A stretch of DNA of 64,000 nt from Saccharopolyspora galaxeae (GCF_016526145.1 NZ_JADDUE010000001.1:186001-250000); one strand, 5' to 3'. Positions 43,143 to 51,571 are shown, counted from the first letter of the stretch. Numbers and translations: made by a program. The notes: generated from the sequence alone by a model not told the origin.

Positions 43143-43156
43143 AACCGCGCAGTCCA

Positions 43157-43187
43157 GGAACGCCCCGCCCACCCGGCGGGGCGTTCC
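43157..43187. terminator. Terminator of the symporter operon
   Basis: Perfect 13-bp stem (43157-43169 with 43175-43187), 5-nt loop, 51 bp after the stop codon. Confidence 0.85.
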
Positions 43188-43199
43188 GCTGCGCGGTGC

Positions 43200-43247
43200 G
43201 AGTCACGGCACGGGCGAGTCACGGCACGGGCGAGTCACGGCACGGGG
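43200..43247 (+). repeat. 16-bp triple tandem repeat
   Basis: Three tandem 16-bp units beginning GAGTCACGGCACGGG, differing only in the last base of the third, ending 49 bp before the rhodanese start. Could be operator repeats or a slippage product. Confidence 0.9.
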
Positions 43248-43296
43248 ACGTGGGCACCTCACGACATGCCCACGGCCGGCGTGGCAGCATCGTGGC

Positions 43297-43650
43297 GTGA
43301 CTACCCCGATGCAAGTGCCCGGTGTCCCGCCGGAGGAGCTGCCCGCCGAACTGCCCGGTGCGGGCAACGCGCTGCTGGACGTCCGGGAGCACGACGAGTG
43401 GGCCGCAGGGCACGCGCCCGGCGCGGTGCACATCCCGATGAGCGAGATCCCGCAGCGGCTCGACGACCTGCCCGAGGCCGACCAGCTCTACGTGGTGTGC
43501 CGCTCCGGTGGCCGTTCGGCGCGCGTCACGGCGTACCTGAACGCGAACGGCTGGGACGCGGTGAACGTGGAGCGCGGCATGAACGGCTGGCACACCAGCG
43601 GCCGCAGCGTCGTCTCCGACGACCCCGGCACCGAGCCGTACGTGCTGTGA
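43297..43650 (+). CDS. Single-domain rhodanese-like protein
   Basis: A 117-residue sulphurtransferase-fold protein. The domain runs from NALLDVREHDEWAAGHAPGA to GGMNGW-like ERGMNGWHTSG. The active-site loop is VVCRSGGRS, with the catalytic Cys at about residue 68. Single-domain rhodaneses move sulphane sulphur in thiosulphate or persulphide metabolism. The GTG at 43297 matches family length. Its stop overlaps the start of a DUF4328 gene (GTGA). Confidence 0.9.
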   Translation: MTTPMQVPGVPPEELPAELPGAGNALLDVREHDEWAAGHAPGAVHIPMSEIPQRLDDLPEADQLYVVCRSGGRSARVTAYLNANGWDAVNVERGMNGWHTSGRSVVSDDPGTEPYVL

Positions 43651-44564
43651 CTCCTCCCGAGCCGGGTCCGCCGCCGCGGCCGGAGTGGGTGGCCACTCCA
43701 CCGGGCGGACCGCGCACGCGCAGGCGCCCGCGCCCGGCTCGCCCCTACGCCGGACCGCCCGCGTACCCGGCGGTTCCGCGCTGGGGCTTCCCGCCGCTGG
43801 GATGGCGCTGGCCGCTCGCGCTGCCGACGCAGCCGCGGGCCGATCCGGTGCAGCGGGTCGCGTCGTGGTCGGCGACGACGATCTCGGCGCTGCGGCTGAC
43901 CGCGGGCATGGCCGGTGTGGCCGCCGCGGCGGAGCTCTGGCGCTACGTGCTGCTGCTGATGAGCCGGGACACCGCGCTGTCGAAAACCGCGTTGGACGTC
44001 TCGGACGCCCTGGTGCTCGCGGCGGGTTCGCTGAGCTGGCTGCTCGGTTTCTGCAGCGGAGTTTTCGCCGTGCTGTGGCTGCTGTGGGCGCGCGTCGCCT
44101 CCGCGGATCGGATCGGGGTGCTTCCGCGCCGCCCGGATTGGCAGGTCGTGGCGGGGGTGCTGGTGCCCGGCGCGAACCTGGTGCTGCCGGGTTCGGCGCT
44201 GGCCGAGGTCGAACACGCCGTGCTGATCGGTGCGGGCACCCGCGGTTCCGGCGAGCGTCCCCGTCCCTCGCGGCTGGTGCTGGCTTGGTGGGCCGCGTGG
44301 GCGGTGAGCCTCGTGCTCGGCTGGATCGCGTTCCTGTGGGGTTTCCGCAGCGGAGTACAGGCGCTTGCGGACGGCGTGGTGCTGCACTTCTGGACCGATG
44401 TGGCCGTGGTGGCCGTGGCAGTGCTGACGTTGCGCGTCGTGCACTACCTGTCCAGCTTGATCGTGCCGCTGGATCCGGCGGGGCTGGCGCGCTGGCGCGT
44501 CCTCGACGTCCGGGGTGCGCCGACGCCGCAGCGCGCCGAGCGGCCGTCCACCGCCGCGCGCTGA
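43647..44564 (+). CDS. DUF4328-like polytopic membrane protein
   Basis: A 305-residue protein. The Pro/Arg-rich N-terminus (about 60 residues) is cytoplasmic. About six transmembrane helices follow, arranged as in DUF4328 proteins, with FCSGVFAVLWLLWARVASADRIG and the diagnostic VAGVLVPGANLVLPGSALAEVEHA. A final soluble tail follows IVPLDPAGLARWR. The function of the family is unknown; it is often seen near signalling genes in actinomycetes. The start is coupled to the rhodanese gene. Confidence 0.8.
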   Translation: MTPPEPGPPPRPEWVATPPGGPRTRRRPRPARPYAGPPAYPAVPRWGFPPLGWRWPLALPTQPRADPVQRVASWSATTISALRLTAGMAGVAAAAELWRYVLLLMSRDTALSKTALDVSDALVLAAGSLSWLLGFCSGVFAVLWLLWARVASADRIGVLPRRPDWQVVAGVLVPGANLVLPGSALAEVEHAVLIGAGTRGSGERPRPSRLVLAWWAAWAVSLVLGWIAFLWGFRSGVQALADGVVLHFWTDVAVVAVAVLTLRVVHYLSSLIVPLDPAGLARWRVLDVRGAPTPQRAERPSTAAR

Positions 44565-44685
44565 GCGAGCTTCGCCCAACGGGCGGCTGGCACAGCGCAC
44601 GGCGGTTGCCCCGGGGAATCGCCGGTGTCCGCGGCTCGGTAGCGTCGGTGGGTCCGATCACACGACTCGAGCGAGGAGGCTTCGA

Positions 44686-45627
44686 GTGTCGAAGCGAACG
44701 GCCACCCGGTCCCAGGCCGCAGAGGGCGCTGTCGGCCCGAGGCAGCCTTGCCCGTGCGGGTCCGGCAAGCGCTACAAGAACTGCCACGGCACCGCCCGAG
44801 GTGCCGGCGACGTGATCGTGACCAGGCCGTTCGAGGGCCTGGCCGCGGAGGGCGACCTGGTGGCCCTGCGCGAGTTCGTCCCGTCGGCCACGGCGAAGCT
44901 GCCGTTGCGCGACGGCGCGGACGTGACGGTGGCCTCGGTGCTGCCGATGGCGGCCGCGGCGGTCAAGCGCTCCGACGAGGAGGCGTTCGTCGGGCTGCAG
45001 GTGCAGACCCGCTCCGGCGATCTCAGCCGCGACCTGGCCCGCGCGGTCGAGTGGGTGCGCGAGGCCGAGGCGGGCGAGTCGCTGCCGGTCGTCGGCCCCG
45101 AGACGCCGCAGCCGGACGCGACCCGGTTGCAGGACCTGATCGACCCGGACGCCGAGCTGGACGTCGAGCTGCACGAGGACTTCTCGTGGTGGCTGCCGGA
45201 GGGCACCGAGCCGACCGGTGAGATCAAGCTGTCCCTGGAGCGGGCGAACGCCGCGATCATGCCGACCGCCCGGCTCTCCACCGCCCGCTCGGCGTACTGG
45301 GTGGACACCGGCGAGAAGGCGCATCTGCGCTGGGTGCGCCCGGAGCCGGAGGAGAAGCTGCTGGCCGCCTGCGCGCGCCTGTCCGCGCGCGGTGAGCTGG
45401 CGCTGGACGACGACAGCCGGTTCGCCGGGTCGTTCCGCGCGCACGGCGTGCTGGTGCCGGTGTGGGACCTGGACCGCGACAAGCACCCGCGGGAGTGGGA
45501 CGAACCCGCTGCTGCGCTGGGCGAACGGCTCACCGAGGCGTTGCAGTCGCTGGAGAGCACTCCGCTGGACGCGACCGAGCGGCGTTCCCGCGACGGGTTG
45601 CGCGGTCGCCAAGTCACGCTGCGCTGA
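44686..45627 (+). CDS. DUF5926 family protein with N-terminal SEC-C motif
   Basis: A 313-residue cytoplasmic protein. The N-terminus carries a SEC-C zinc motif (QPCPCGSGKRYKNCHG, about residues 21-36), which in SecA-like proteins binds zinc and contacts partner proteins. The rest, with FEGLAAEGDLVALREFVPSA and YWVDTGEKAHLRWVRPEPEE, matches the actinobacterial DUF5926 family of unknown function. GAGGAGG sits seven bases before the GTG start. It is followed five bases downstream by a cupin gene in the same orientation. Confidence 0.87.
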   Translation: MSKRTATRSQAAEGAVGPRQPCPCGSGKRYKNCHGTARGAGDVIVTRPFEGLAAEGDLVALREFVPSATAKLPLRDGADVTVASVLPMAAAAVKRSDEEAFVGLQVQTRSGDLSRDLARAVEWVREAEAGESLPVVGPETPQPDATRLQDLIDPDAELDVELHEDFSWWLPEGTEPTGEIKLSLERANAAIMPTARLSTARSAYWVDTGEKAHLRWVRPEPEEKLLAACARLSARGELALDDDSRFAGSFRAHGVLVPVWDLDRDKHPREWDEPAAALGERLTEALQSLESTPLDATERRSRDGLRGRQVTLR

Positions 45628-45631
45628 GGCG

Positions 45632-46003
45632 ATGCCGGAGCGCGAAGTGCCCGAGGAGCTCCCGCGCGTCCTCGCCGACGTGGGGGAGCTCGCCGCGGAC
45701 GAATCATCCGGTGTGCGGTGGAAGCTCGCTGAAGCCGGGCGGCAGTTGGACGCCAACGTCGTCCGGTTGGCCCCGCACCAGCGTGTGGACGCGCACGCCG
45801 AACCGGACCTGGACGTGCTGCTGCTCGTGCTCGGCGGGAACGGCGTGCTCGAAGCCGCGGACGGCTCGCACCCGATGACCGGGGGCGCGCTGCTGTGGCT
45901 CCCGCACGGCTCGCGCCGCGCCTTCACGGCCGGGGAAGCCGGGCTCACTTACCTGACCACGCACCGACGGCGTCCCGGGATGTGGATCGGCTCCGCGCCC
46001 TGA
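45632..46003 (+). CDS. Small cupin-fold protein
   Basis: A 123-residue protein with a single cupin barrel: ANVVRLAPHQRVDAHAEPDLD gives the first cupin motif with two His and an Asp/Glu, and GGALLWLPHGSRRAF the second motif. Metal-binding positions are partly conserved, so a metal site is possible. A short helix precedes the barrel. The family is broad (regulatory and enzymatic). It follows DUF5926 by five bases, likely in one transcript. Confidence 0.8.
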   Translation: MPEREVPEELPRVLADVGELAADESSGVRWKLAEAGRQLDANVVRLAPHQRVDAHAEPDLDVLLLVLGGNGVLEAADGSHPMTGGALLWLPHGSRRAFTAGEAGLTYLTTHRRRPGMWIGSAP

Positions 46004-46106
46004 TCTCCGCTGGGCCGTTCGGGTGGTCAGGAGCCGGAACGGCAACCCTGCCGACCGCGGGCGCGTACCTCCGTAAAGCGACAGTGCTGCGGAGGGGAGT
46101 GGTGGC

Positions 46107-46685
46107 GTGACCGCTCGATCGCCTGCTGTGCCACCCGCCGCGGAGTCGGCGGTGAGCTGGTCGCGCCCGGTGCGAGCGCGGGACGTGGCCGAGGTGGAGG
46201 ACGACTTCGCGGAGTTCGTCCGGGCCGCCCTGCCCGGGTTGATGCGCTACGGCCACGCGCTGACCGGCAATCCGCACGACGCGGCGGACCTGGTGCAGAC
46301 GGTGCTGGAGAAGGTCGGCGCCCGCTGGTCGAAGATCAGCCAGAGCTGCCAGGAACCCCGCGCCTACGTGCGCAAGGCGATGGCCAACGCGCACGTCAGC
46401 CGCTGGCGCAGAACTCGCAGGGAAACGCTGCTCGCCGAGTTCCCGGACGTCCCGGCCGCCGATGCCCCGGACCGGCTGGAGAACGAGCCGCTGTGGCAGG
46501 CGCTGCGGGACCTGCCGCCGCGGCAGCGCGCGGTCGTGGTGCTGCGCTACTACGAGGGCTTGTCCGAAGCGGAGATCGCCCGCTCGCTGGGCGTCAGCCC
46601 GGGCACGGTGAAGAGCCAGGCCAGCAAGGCGCTGGCCGCGTTGCGCCGCAAGCTCGGCCCGCTGTTCGAGGGCGGTGAGGTGTGA
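46107..46685 (+). CDS. SigE-family ECF RNA polymerase sigma factor
   Basis: A 192-residue sigma factor. Region 2 covers about residues 35-105 (FVRAALPGLMRYGHALTGNP, DLVQTVLEKV) and region 4 about 130-185 (LPPRQRAVVVLRYYEGLSEA, GTVKSQASKAL). This is the actinobacterial SigE-type branch of ECF factors. The N-terminal 30 residues are an unstructured extension. GGAGGGGAG precedes the GTG start. The downstream membrane protein gene overlaps its stop and may act as the sigma regulator in place of a classic zinc anti-sigma factor. Confidence 0.9.
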   Translation: MTARSPAVPPAAESAVSWSRPVRARDVAEVEDDFAEFVRAALPGLMRYGHALTGNPHDAADLVQTVLEKVGARWSKISQSCQEPRAYVRKAMANAHVSRWRRTRRETLLAEFPDVPAADAPDRLENEPLWQALRDLPPRQRAVVVLRYYEGLSEAEIARSLGVSPGTVKSQASKALAALRRKLGPLFEGGEV

Positions 46686-47170
46686 TGGGGCTCGACGACG
46701 AGCTGCACCGCTTGTTCGCCGACGACCGGCTGGAAGTGCCGGTGCGCACGGGCGCCGAATGGGCGTTGGTGGCGTCCGCGCGCCGTCGCCGCAGGCGGCA
46801 GACGGCCCTCGCCGCGGTGGGCAGTGCGATGGCGTTGACGGCGCTGGTCGGTGGCGGTGCCACGCTGGTCGCCCGGTCGCCGCAGGAGCCCGTGCGCCCG
46901 GCGGCGCCGGTGGTCGTCACGCCCAGCTCGACGCAGCAGCGGACGCATCCGCACGTGGTCCCCACGTCGCCGCCGCCGGACCGGCCGAGCCGGATCGAGC
47001 AGCCGGGAGCACCGCCCGAGGTGCCGCGCGGCAGTTCGACGCACGAGATCCCGTCGATCCTGCGCGATTCGGAGTCCTCCCGGCCGGAGCCGACGACGTC
47101 CAGTCCGTCGAGCTCGGAATCATCGACCTCGCAGTCGACGTCCTCGGCCCCCAGCGGCGACGCGGACTAG
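46685..47170 (+). CDS. Membrane partner of the ECF sigma factor (putative)
   Basis: A 161-residue protein: a short N-terminal cytoplasmic segment (LDDELHRLFADDRLEVPV), a cluster of Arg (ARRRRRRQTA), one transmembrane helix (about 40-62, ALAAVGSAMALTALVGGGAT), and a long Pro/Ser/Thr-rich extracytoplasmic tail. This topology is common among proteins coded next to SigE-type sigma factors; they are candidate anti-sigma or sensor proteins, though I see no HxxxCxxC zinc motif. The ATG overlaps the sigma stop by one base; GTG 46682 would also do. Confidence 0.75.
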   Translation: MGLDDELHRLFADDRLEVPVRTGAEWALVASARRRRRRQTALAAVGSAMALTALVGGGATLVARSPQEPVRPAAPVVVTPSSTQQRTHPHVVPTSPPPDRPSRIEQPGAPPEVPRGSSTHEIPSILRDSESSRPEPTTSSPSSSESSTSQSTSSAPSGDAD

Positions 47171-47191
47171 ACCAGCGGCGAACCGCGCGAA

Positions 47192-47220
47192 AAGGGCGGC
47201 CGGACAATCCGGCCGCCCTT
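47192..47220. terminator. Hairpin between sigma operon and ferritin
   Basis: Perfect 13-bp stem (47192-47204 with 47208-47220), 3-nt loop, between convergent gene ends. Confidence 0.9.
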
Positions 47221-47236
47221 CGTAATCGCGCCTCGG

Positions 47237-47797
47237 TCACACGGCGCCGCCCGCCACGGGCGGAGCGGTGGCGTCGAGGCCTTCGTCGCCCACGTTCTCG
47301 CGGGCGAGGAAGTTCTCCACGTCGAACAGGTTGCCGTTGGAACGGTCCACCACGGCCAGCAGCGTGGACATCTGCGAGACCTCTTCGACCTGTTCCTTCA
47401 GGAACCACTGCAGGAACTGCTCACCGAGGAAGTCGCCTTCGTTGCGGGCCTCCTTGGCCAGCGTGAAGAACTCCTGGGTGACTTCGCGCTCCTGTTCCAG
47501 CGCCAGCGCGACGAGTTCGCGGGTTTCGGTGAAGTCGTTGCGGACCTCGTCGATGGCCGGGATGGCCACCTTGATGTCGTTGTCCATCAGGTACTGCACG
47601 ATCATCATGCCGTGGTTGCGCTCTTCCAGCGCCTGCCGGTAGAAGTGCGCGGCCAAGCGGGGCAGGTCCTCGTTGTCGAACCACACCGCTGCCGCGAGGT
47701 ACTGCTGCGATGCGTTCAGCTCGTTGCGCACCTGGTCCTGCAGCAGCTGGTGGAATCGGGATTCGCGGGGCTGGAGCTTCTTTGCGGTGACGTTCAT
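47237..47797 (-). CDS. Ferritin
   Basis: A 186-residue iron-storage protein with a four-helix bundle. Ferroxidase residues are visible: Glu in VRNELNASQQYLAAAVWF, ExxH in LEERNHGMMIVQYLMDN, and Glu residues in LALEQEREVTQEFFTLA and WFLKEQVEEVSQM. The absence of a Met heme ligand pattern argues for ferritin (BfrB/Ftn-like) over bacterioferritin. The ATG at 47797 matches the family N-terminus. Two imperfect IdeR-like boxes lie 77-115 bp upstream, which in mycobacterial bfrB mediate activation by iron-loaded IdeR. Confidence 0.93.
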   Translation of the reverse strand: MNVTAKKLQPRESRFHQLLQDQVRNELNASQQYLAAAVWFDNEDLPRLAAHFYRQALEERNHGMMIVQYLMDNDIKVAIPAIDEVRNDFTETRELVALALEQEREVTQEFFTLAKEARNEGDFLGEQFLQWFLKEQVEEVSQMSTLLAVVDRSNGNLFDVENFLARENVGDEGLDATAPPVAGGAV

Positions 47798-47873
47798 GCT
47801 GCCGATGGTACGCCGAATTCGCGCCCTCACAATTTGGCGAGGAATGCCTGGAGGAACCTTCGCCTCGCCTTTC

Positions 47874-47912
47874 CCAGGTTCCCTTCACCTAATTTCGGCA
47901 AGGCGATCCTTA
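47874..47912 (-). promoter_or_regulatory. Two imperfect IdeR/DtxR-box-like sites upstream of ferritin
   Basis: By eye, 47874-47892 and 47894-47912 (minus strand) each match about 13 of 19 positions of the DtxR/IdeR consensus TTAGGTTAGSCTAACCTAA. They are one base apart and 77 bp upstream of the ferritin start. Each is weak alone; the tandem placement resembles iron-activated ferritin promoters in mycobacteria. Confidence 0.4.
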
Positions 47913-48042
47913 CCGGTGTTCGTGGTGGTTATCCGGCTGCGGCCCGACTTCGCGCGGGATTTTGCTCCGGCAGCTTCGCGATGACTTCCGGGAGGCCGCC
48001 CGGCACAACGTGGATCGGGTGAGCGAAATCATTTCGCAGCCG

Positions 48043-49239
48043 TCAAAGCGCCTCGCGGACGAGCGGGCAGGACATGCACCGCGGGCCGCCGCGGCCGGAG
48101 CCGAGTTCGGTGCCGCTGACGCGCAGCACCTCGACGCCGGCGGCTTCCAGGCGGGAGTTCGTCTCGACGTTGCGCTCGTAGGCGACGACGACGCCGGGGG
48201 ACAGCGCGAGCGTGTTGTTGCCGTCCTCCCACTGCTCGCGTTCCGCGGTGACCGGGTCCAGGCCGGTGTCGATGACGCGGAGGCGGTCGATGCCCATCGC
48301 GCGCGCCGCCGCGTCGAGGAACGGCTCCGGGTCGGCGACGTCCAGGTCGCCGTCCTTGGGGCGCAGCGCGTACGCGGTCAGCGAATGCTGCACCGCCGGG
48401 TACATCACCACGGCGTCCACATCGACCATCGTGCACACCGTGTCCAGGTGCATCGACGCACGCTGCTGCTCGATCGGCACGGCCAGCACGGTGTGCGCGA
48501 GGTCGTCGGCGAACATCGAGCGGGCGAAGGACTCCGCGCCCGCCGGGGTGGTGCGTTCGCCGACGCCGATAGCGACCACGCCCGGCGCCAGCAGCAGCAC
48601 GTCGCCGCCCTCGACGGGGGCGGAGTGCGCGCCGTACGCGCGGGCCGAGTGCGAGAAGCGCGGGTGGTAGGCGTAGATCAGGTCGGTGAGCGCGGACTCG
48701 CGGCGGCGGGCGGGCATCGCCAGCGCGGCGATCGCCGCGCGGTCGCCGACCCACACCGAGGAGTCGCGGGTGAACAGCAGGTTCGGCAGCGGCGTGAGCG
48801 CGAAGTCGTGCGAGTGGTGCATCCGGCGCACCAGCGAACGGCCTTCCGAACCGGGTAGTTCCTCGAAGGTCATGCCCGCGGTCAGCGCCTCCGCGAGCAC
48901 CTGTTCGGGCACTGTGGACAGGTAGGAGCGGAGGGTGTCGGCGACGTCCTGGCCCAGCCGCAGCTCGTCGACGCCGGAATGCACCGCCGCGGCCCGCGCC
49001 CGCGCGTCGCCGAGGGTCTGCACCAGCAGGTCGCGCAGCAGCACGACCTCGATGCCGCGGCCGCGCAGCACATCGGCGAAGGCGTCGTGCTCGGCCTGCG
49101 CGCGGTCCACCCACGGGATCGCGTCGAACAGCAGCTGGTCGCTGTTGCGCGGCGTGAGGCGTTTGAGCTCGTTGCCCGGGCGGTGCAGCAGAACGCTGTG
49201 CAGGCCGCCGACCTCGCTGCGCACGTGCGGTTCACTCAC
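48043..49239 (-). CDS. arcA: Arginine deiminase
   Basis: A 398-residue enzyme converting arginine to citrulline and ammonia. Motifs are [13 protein letters not shown], a second acidic/His region [14 protein letters not shown] preceded by SMHLDT, and the C-terminal [14 protein letters not shown] containing the catalytic Cys (about 391). Full family length. The start is GTG at 49239. No arcB, arcC or arcD is nearby, so it is an orphan that may serve acid resistance, nitrogen supply or citrulline production. Confidence 0.95.
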   Translation of the reverse strand: MSEPHVRSEVGGLHSVLLHRPGNELKRLTPRNSDQLLFDAIPWVDRAQAEHDAFADVLRGRGIEVVLLRDLLVQTLGDARARAAAVHSGVDELRLGQDVADTLRSYLSTVPEQVLAEALTAGMTFEELPGSEGRSLVRRMHHSHDFALTPLPNLLFTRDSSVWVGDRAAIAALAMPARRRESALTDLIYAYHPRFSHSARAYGAHSAPVEGGDVLLLAPGVVAIGVGERTTPAGAESFARSMFADDLAHTVLAVPIEQQRASMHLDTVCTMVDVDAVVMYPAVQHSLTAYALRPKDGDLDVADPEPFLDAAARAMGIDRLRVIDTGLDPVTAEREQWEDGNNTLALSPGVVVAYERNVETNSRLEAAGVEVLRVSGTELGSGRGGPRCMSCPLVREAL

Positions 49240-49340
49240 GTCGCGAAAGCCTAGTCGGCGTAGCCGAAATCGGAACCGTCCCGGCTTCGGGAAGATCGAT
49301 CCTTGCGCAGAAAAGTCGATCTACGGCGGGATCGTTGCGC

Positions 49341-50150
49341 TCAGGGCAGCCAACCGACGTGCCCGCGCAGCGCCGCGTAGCCGACGAACGCGACCACGTC
49401 GATCAGCGCGTGCCCGGCCACCAGCGGCCACAGCCGGTTCGTCCGCTGCCACACCCGGCCGTAGACCAGACCCATCACCAGGTTGCCCACGAACCCGCCG
49501 AACCCCTGGTACAGGTGGTAGCTGCCGCGCAGCACCGCGGACAGCCACAACGACCTGTTCTCCGACCAGCCGAGCTGCCGCAGCCGGGTCAGCAGGTAGG
49601 CGACCACCAGCGCTTCCTCGGCGAAGGAGTTGCCGAACGCGGAAAGCACCAGCACCGGCGCCCGCCACCACGCGTCGTCCAAAGTGGACGGCTGCACGGT
49701 GAGGCTCAGGCCCAGCGCGTGCGCGACCAGGTACAGCCCGAGTCCGGGAACGCCGATCAGCGCCGCCAAGCCCGCGCCGCCCGCGAGGTCGCGCCACGGG
49801 CGCGAACGGTCCATGCCGATCCGGGCCAGCGCGATCCCACCGCGCCACAGCAGGAAAATCCCCAGCGCGCCCCAGGACAGCAGCCGCAGCACGTTCGCCA
49901 GCTGCTCCAGCAGGTTCAGCAGGCCCAGCTGCGCCTGCGGCCGATTGATCGCTACCGACTGGTCGGCCAGCGGCGCCTGCTGCGAAAGTGCGTCCAGCAG
50001 CGAGAGCAGGCTCTGCAGACCCGACATGCCCAGCGTCACGGTGAACACCACGACCAGCTCGACACCGATCATCCGGCGCTGGGCCGGGTCGGTGAGCTCG
50101 CCGGGTTCGGCCGGCCGGGCCGGGAACGACCAGGTGCGCACGATGCTCAC
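49341..50150 (-). CDS. CPBP-family intramembrane protease-like protein
   Basis: A 269-residue membrane protein with about eight helices. The CPBP (ABI) motifs are present in altered form: FAEEALVVAYLLTRL (Glu-Glu kept, the usual following Arg absent), SAVLRGSYHLYQGF (motif with His) and VAGHALIDVVAF. These are the presumed metal-binding residues of intramembrane glutamic proteases, so activity is likely but unproven. The start is unclear: GTG 50150, GTG 50159 and ATG 50249 are in frame; 50150 keeps the natural N-terminus. It is divergent from an uncharacterised gene. Confidence 0.8.
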   Translation of the reverse strand: MSIVRTWSFPARPAEPGELTDPAQRRMIGVELVVVFTVTLGMSGLQSLLSLLDALSQQAPLADQSVAINRPQAQLGLLNLLEQLANVLRLLSWGALGIFLLWRGGIALARIGMDRSRPWRDLAGGAGLAALIGVPGLGLYLVAHALGLSLTVQPSTLDDAWWRAPVLVLSAFGNSFAEEALVVAYLLTRLRQLGWSENRSLWLSAVLRGSYHLYQGFGGFVGNLVMGLVYGRVWQRTNRLWPLVAGHALIDVVAFVGYAALRGHVGWLP

Positions 50151-50346
50151 CCGGTGCACCGTACCGGCCCGCGATTCGCGGAAGATTCCCCGGACGATAC
50201 GGGGAAAATCGGCGGCGGTCCGGCGGAACCGCACGCGGACGTGAGACATCCGAGCGGGGGGCCGCCGATCTGCGGTCCGGCAGGACACGGGCCGACGAAG
50301 CGCGGCCGACGAAGCACGGGGGGCCGAGACACGAGGGGGACGGGCG

Positions 50347-50736
50347 ATGACCGGCTACCGGGTTTTCCTGCGCGGAGAGCCCTCCACCGAGCACGTGCTG
50401 GCCGCATTGGAGCTGGTGCACCCGTTGCTGGCGCTGGACGGGCCGATCGGTCCTGCGGACCTCGTCGGGGTGCGCGGATCGCTGCTGATCGAGCTGCGCG
50501 AGGACCACGAGGAGACCGATCACGCCGGGCTGGCGCGCTATCCGCTGCTGGTGCGGTTCGTGCCCACCGCGAACGAGATGTCGGCGTGGATCGCCGCGCA
50601 CGCGTTCCTGTGGCGGGTCACCCGCGGCGGACACGTGGACGAGGCGCTGCTGCTGGGAGGCGACGCGGAGCCGCTGCGCTACAAGCGCGGCCGCATCGAG
50701 CCGTTGCACGGCAGCCGTTCGCGGACCGAGGACTGA
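50347..50736 (+). CDS. Hypothetical protein
   Basis: A 129-residue protein with ATG start; no recognised family. A regular alpha/beta pattern (YRVFLRGEPSTEHVLAALELV, SLLIELREDHEE, YPLLVRFVPTANEMSAWIAA) and a basic, polar end without membrane helices suggest a small soluble globular protein. Coding bias is consistent. It is divergent from the CPBP gene and convergent with the DUF2470 gene, from which a small hairpin separates it. Confidence 0.65.
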   Translation: MTGYRVFLRGEPSTEHVLAALELVHPLLALDGPIGPADLVGVRGSLLIELREDHEETDHAGLARYPLLVRFVPTANEMSAWIAAHAFLWRVTRGGHVDEALLLGGDAEPLRYKRGRIEPLHGSRSRTED

Positions 50737-50740
50737 CCGA

Positions 50741-50758
50741 CAGCGCCGGTGAGCGCTG
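50741..50758. terminator. Short hairpin between convergent genes
   Basis: 6-bp stem (50741-50746 with 50753-50758), 6-nt loop, filling the 22-bp gap between two stop codons. Confidence 0.55.
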
Positions 50759-51538
50759 CTACCCGGCCTGCTGAGCGGCCAGGAACGGGCAGCCGACCAA
50801 CCGGCGCAGCTCCAGGCCCAGCGCCTTGGCGTCGGCGACCGGGCCGGAGAACGCCAGCCGGACGTCGTGATCGCCGTCCGCGGACTCCACCCGCAACCGC
50901 AGGCCGAAGCGGTCCAGCCCGAGCGGGCGGATGTGCCCGCCGCGCAACTCCTCCGGCAGGTGCCGGGCCAGCAGGCCCACCACGTCCCGGTGCGAGCTCT
51001 CCAAGTGCCGCAGCCAGCCGTCCTCCAGCAGGCAGAACGGGTCCGGGCGGGCCGCGCTGAAGTCCGCGGCGGGCACCGAGCAGGTGCCTTCGGCGTCCGC
51101 GAGCACCAGCGAGGCCGGGTCCAGCTTGAGCACCGAAGCGCCGTGCCCGGCGTCCAGCAGCCTGCTGTCCGGGCGTTGCTCGGCCACCGCGAGCACGTCC
51201 TCGCGGGCCTGCTCGCCGCTGAGCAGCCGGATCGTGCCGGTCAGCCACAACAGGCCGCGCACCGGTTCGCGCAGTTGCACCGGAGTGGGATCGGCGAGCT
51301 CGAGCACCGCGGTCAGCTCCGCACGCGGCGACTGCCACGCGGTCCCGACCAGCGGGTGCTCGTCGGCGAGCAGCACCGTCGCGGAGCCGTCCGGGTGCAC
51401 GTGGTGCAGCAACGGGGAGATCCGCGCGGCGGTCTCGCCGGAGGGCATCAGCGCGGCCCGCCCACCGCGCCGGGCAATCGTCCTGGCCCGCTCCGCCGGG
51501 TTCGGCTTCGCCGGGCGACGTGTCGTCCTCTCGCGCAC
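50759..51538 (-). CDS. DUF2470 heme/iron-utilisation-like protein
   Basis: A 259-residue cytoplasmic protein. The C-terminal 80 residues match DUF2470 (RDVVGLLARHL, FGLRLRVESADGDHDVRLAF, ALGLELRRLVGCPF). The middle is a split-barrel-like region similar to HugZ-type heme-utilisation proteins. The basic N-terminus is likely disordered. AGGAGGTG lies before the GTG start. The promoter region carries a 17/19 IdeR box, so it should be repressed by iron, matching a role in iron or heme acquisition or release. Confidence 0.85.
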   Translation of the reverse strand: MRERTTRRPAKPNPAERARTIARRGGRAALMPSGETAARISPLLHHVHPDGSATVLLADEHPLVGTAWQSPRAELTAVLELADPTPVQLREPVRGLLWLTGTIRLLSGEQAREDVLAVAEQRPDSRLLDAGHGASVLKLDPASLVLADAEGTCSVPAADFSAARPDPFCLLEDGWLRHLESSHRDVVGLLARHLPEELRGGHIRPLGLDRFGLRLRVESADGDHDVRLAFSGPVADAKALGLELRRLVGCPFLAAQQAG

Positions 51539-51552
51539 CGCTCACCTCCTAC

Positions 51553-51571
51553 TTAGGTAAGCCTAACCCAA
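51553..51571 (-). promoter_or_regulatory. IdeR/DtxR iron box upstream of DUF2470 gene
   Basis: TTAGGTAAGCCTAACCCAA on the plus strand matches the DtxR/IdeR consensus TTAGGTTAGSCTAACCTAA at 17 of 19 positions and is nearly palindromic. Located 15 bp upstream of the DUF2470 start. Iron-loaded IdeR binding here would block transcription when iron is plentiful. Confidence 0.85.
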
